NCBI GenBank assembly: GCA_019095985.1
Contig: CM032660.1
Location: forward strand, 56,800,232 to 56,864,231
DNA length: 64,000 nt
Reading direction: 5' to 3'
Source: Streblospio benedicti
Lineage: Eukaryota > Annelida > Polychaeta > Spionida > Spionidae
The notes under the pieces: model-generated
What the model saw: only the letters and a program-made list of their open reading frames with translations
What the model was told of the DNA's origin: nothing
Database searches by the model: none
Made by a program: the position numbers and the translations under genes
In this document: positions 61,581-64,000 of the stretch, piece by piece
How positions within the stretch are numbered: the stretch's first letter is position 1
Layout of the letters: each line of letters opens with the position of its first letter

Positions 61581-63197
61581 AAACAAACGAAATCACATGA
61601 AGCATTTGGTATGTAGCGCATGGTTTCATTTGTATTTTCTTTGATGTTCTTTTCTGCTTCGTTATAATCCAAAAAATCCAAATATTAAGTTTTTAAAAGT
61701 TTAATATACACAAGTTCGTTTCAGAGAAATGAACAAAATTACGTGACTTTTCAAAATGTATCATTGCAATTTTTTGGACAAACATTGATAGAGACTAAAT
61801 CGCTTTCGTCGTTTACGCCATCACAGAGTGTGGTTGATCGACACTAATCACCTAGTGGCCACAATGGGTACCATGATAGTGACCTAATATTTCTATTAGC
61901 AAACAAGTCTAAGGGAGGTGATAATGTGGTAGGATTTCTGGTTGTTTGGGGGAAGAAGTTGATTGAAATTGATTAGAATTGATCAAGAAAAAAGTACATT
62001 ACCCACACTGGCCAAAGAAGTATGTTCCTTACCTGAAATCAAAGAAAAGACAGTTAGAATTCATGTACATATGTATCTATATAACGGGATACGTATATAA
62101 CTGAATTAAAATACTCGGCAACCATAGATTTGCTGACATCTGGGTAATAAAGGTGATTTTTACACAAAAGTTTATTTTGGTAACTAAACCATTTTTTCCC
62201 GATTACAAAAACCATTCACTTATTTAATATCTCATTGCGATACCTAACACTCTAAAGTAGAACACACGTCCCAACTCGACAAGACATGGTGTCAAACTAA
62301 CTCTATTTATACTATACACATATACAGTATTATAAAGTACAATACAGTATAATTACATATGAACAGTGCACATAACCCACATCTAACCATTGTAGCCCAG
62401 TGTCACCGTGACCAAAAAACAAAAGCCGTTGATTACGATTCTGTCTGGAGGTGACACGAATACAGACGCTCAAACAATAGAACAATCCCCACCATGTGTA
62501 CCCGGCATGTATATGGACTGTAATGTTGCTATTGTATAATCACAGATGTGCTTGTCTCTTTGTCTCTTCTTCCTTTGTGATACTCGACAAGTCAGACCTG
62601 AATGAAAAACGTGCTAAATCATAAAGTCTGAGTAAGATTGCATGAGCCGGTCCATCCAAAACTGGACATGTTTTAAAATAATATATTTATTTTCTTCTAT
62701 CATACATAATGAAAATAAAAGATATACCAATTATGGCATAAAGTAGATGAAAGTTGGTTTGAGCATTGACCCATGCTGGTTACTGTAAACTCTCACCTTA
62801 TTGAAAACAGTCGTTGAAAACTGGACATCAAAACTAACACTATGAAAACGAATGTGTTTGAGCATATGGATCGTAAAGAATTCTTCCTCCTATGCTTCCC
62901 CACCCTAAAAAACATACAAAGTGTCTCTGAAATGTTTCAAATGCCAGTGCAGGGATTATAGATGATAGGAAAGCTCCATGTTAGACTTTGTGGTTATGGG
63001 GGGTAGTTGGGGGCACAGGCCGGATCTGCCCTCTAGTGACACAGCGTAAGAGAGCGAGCTGATATCACCCAGTTAGACTGAGCTGTAACATTGATCCCGG
63101 GACACAACAGGGAATATGGCCGCGTAAAGTGGATATATAATACAATCTGTATTACACACACACACCGGACATAGTGTAATCATTGTATTGGAGCTAG
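61581..63197. other. AT-rich unique DNA
   Basis: No gene or repeat family recognised over 1.6 kb. A small CpG-bearing patch lies at 63000-63130 (gagcgagctgatatcacc). Confidence 0.35.
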
Positions 63198-63344
63198 CGT
63201 CATCAAGTGGTCTTATCAGAGAGGTGGTGTTTTCATAGAGGTTTGCTGCATGTCTCTATTTTATGCAATTTTTGGACCACGAAAAATGTTCTTATTACAG
63301 AGGTGGTCTCTATATATAGGCGGTCTTCATTGCAGATTCTACTG
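63198..63344 (+). mobile_element. Family A copy, left end eroded
   Basis: CATCAAGTGGTCTTATCAGAG, GAGGTGGTGTTTTC, TTTTGGACCACGAAAAATG, ATTACAGAGGTGGTCTC and terminal CAGATTCTACTGTA. Confidence 0.8.
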
Positions 63345-64000
63345 TATTTAATATGCAGTGGCAAATATACATTCAGGCTTTGACATTGCAAACGGTCAAA
63401 ATAGGTAAACACCAGTAGTGGACATAGAAGGTTAAAAAGTGCGAGTCGTAGATCCCAGCTTATGGATATTAGCACAATGTTTTGTAGTTATCAGTGATAA
63501 AGCCGGATATGTCTAAATCCGTGTAACAGGTTAGAGAGTGCAACGGGACCTGATATACGTGTATCAAAGATTTTCACATGTTTTTCTTATTACTATATCT
63601 GTCTGACTTAGATTTTGCAAGCGATGTCAATCACCCAACAATGGTTTAAATGTGCATGTTGAGTTTTCCCTAAACAGCAAAAAAGCAGCATTTGACAGAG
63701 ATGAATCCATGTAAAATGTCAAGTTGGTGTATATTTTAGCAGGTAGAAAAAGAGAGCGTATCAGAGCAAAAAGGTCACATAAACAACTTCATTCTCTATT
63801 CCAAGTATGGTAGCTGAAAAAAAGCCTTCCCGATGTATGTTTCCTGTGCTCAGGTAGTAATAGGTGCAGTTATAACGGGTGGAAACCTCGCCACATAGCC
63901 GGCAGTGTTAAAGATTGGCCATGGCCGGACCTGGCGAGTGCTCATATAAGTACATATTATTGGTGACATTGGGTACGTGGGTAATGGCTTACACATAACA
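63345..64000. other. Unique noncoding DNA to window end
   Basis: No feature supported. Confidence 0.35.

Noticed and set aside
1-64000. CRISPR arrays, operons, bacterial promoters or terminators
   Set aside because: The window is eukaryotic in character. The regularly spaced GGTGGTC units in family A are short degenerate tandem units inside a MITE, not repeats with unique spacers.
1-64000. Retrovirus-like, Polinton-like or other capsid/envelope-bearing elements
   Set aside because: No stretch with recognisable protein domains of such elements and no paired long terminal repeats were seen. The 65-bp direct repeats at 38454 and 38710 flank a MITE only.

Overview
The window looks like a repeat-rich, gene-poor stretch of an animal nuclear genome, most likely a marine invertebrate and perhaps a mollusc. 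The organism call is an inference from the kinds of repeats present, namely MITEs, foldback elements and tRNA-derived SINEs, and from the lack of prokaryotic gene structure. No open reading frame is longer than about 136 codons, there are no operons or ribosome binding sites, and no complete protein-coding gene can be supported. The only recognisable protein-coding sequence lies in the first 530 bases. It is the end of an ankyrin-repeat gene on the + strand: a splice acceptor, a repeat that reads only if two one-base insertions are ignored, and a second diverged copy of its tail about 290 bases downstream. A double poly(A) signal sits near 955-964.

The dominant component, from 7.6 kb to the end, is one family of short palindromic elements, here called family A. 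There are about 50 copies and fragments. Intact copies are 163-183 bp, start and end with TA, carry terminal inverted repeats of the type CAGTAGAACCTC, and are filled with iterations of GGTGGTC / GACCACC spaced 15-20 bases apart. For family A, strand + means that the + strand is rich in GGTGGTC, and strand - means that it is rich in GACCACC; this convention is arbitrary. Several copies (60.9-61.3 kb, 42.0-42.3 kb, 32.5-32.8 kb, 50.0-50.25 kb, 24.7-25.0 kb) have an enlarged interior that looks like a growing minisatellite. A second element (13.28 kb, with a half copy at 22.76 kb) shares the TIR start but has a different interior. A separate foldback family (family B, about seven copies) has AACCCTTTAG-type ends. 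Other dispersed families, tandem duplications and two tRNA-derived SINE families are also present. The best SINE copy is at 28.81-29.16 kb on the - strand.

Between the repeats lie many short islands, 100-400 bp long, that are richer in G+C and CpG, repeat-free, and dense in homeodomain-, GATA-, POU- and TCF-like words. They alternate with family A insertions, which often sit directly at their edges. With no genes present, this resembles a cis-regulatory desert near a developmental gene; that reading is inference. The first 7.6 kb is AT-rich, lacks family A, and holds two local tandem arrays (2.3-3.0 kb and 3.57-3.84 kb).

The points most worth checking are: the spread of GLI-like GACCACC heptamers by family A and its internal array expansion; the apparent tiling of family A around GC-rich islands; the K50-homeodomain-type TAATC cluster at 11.84-11.89 kb; a word shared by several islands (CGCC followed by an ATTTATC- or CGTTTAT-type tail); a possible decayed hammerhead-like 3' end at 40.9 kb; and the duplicated, broken ankyrin tail.
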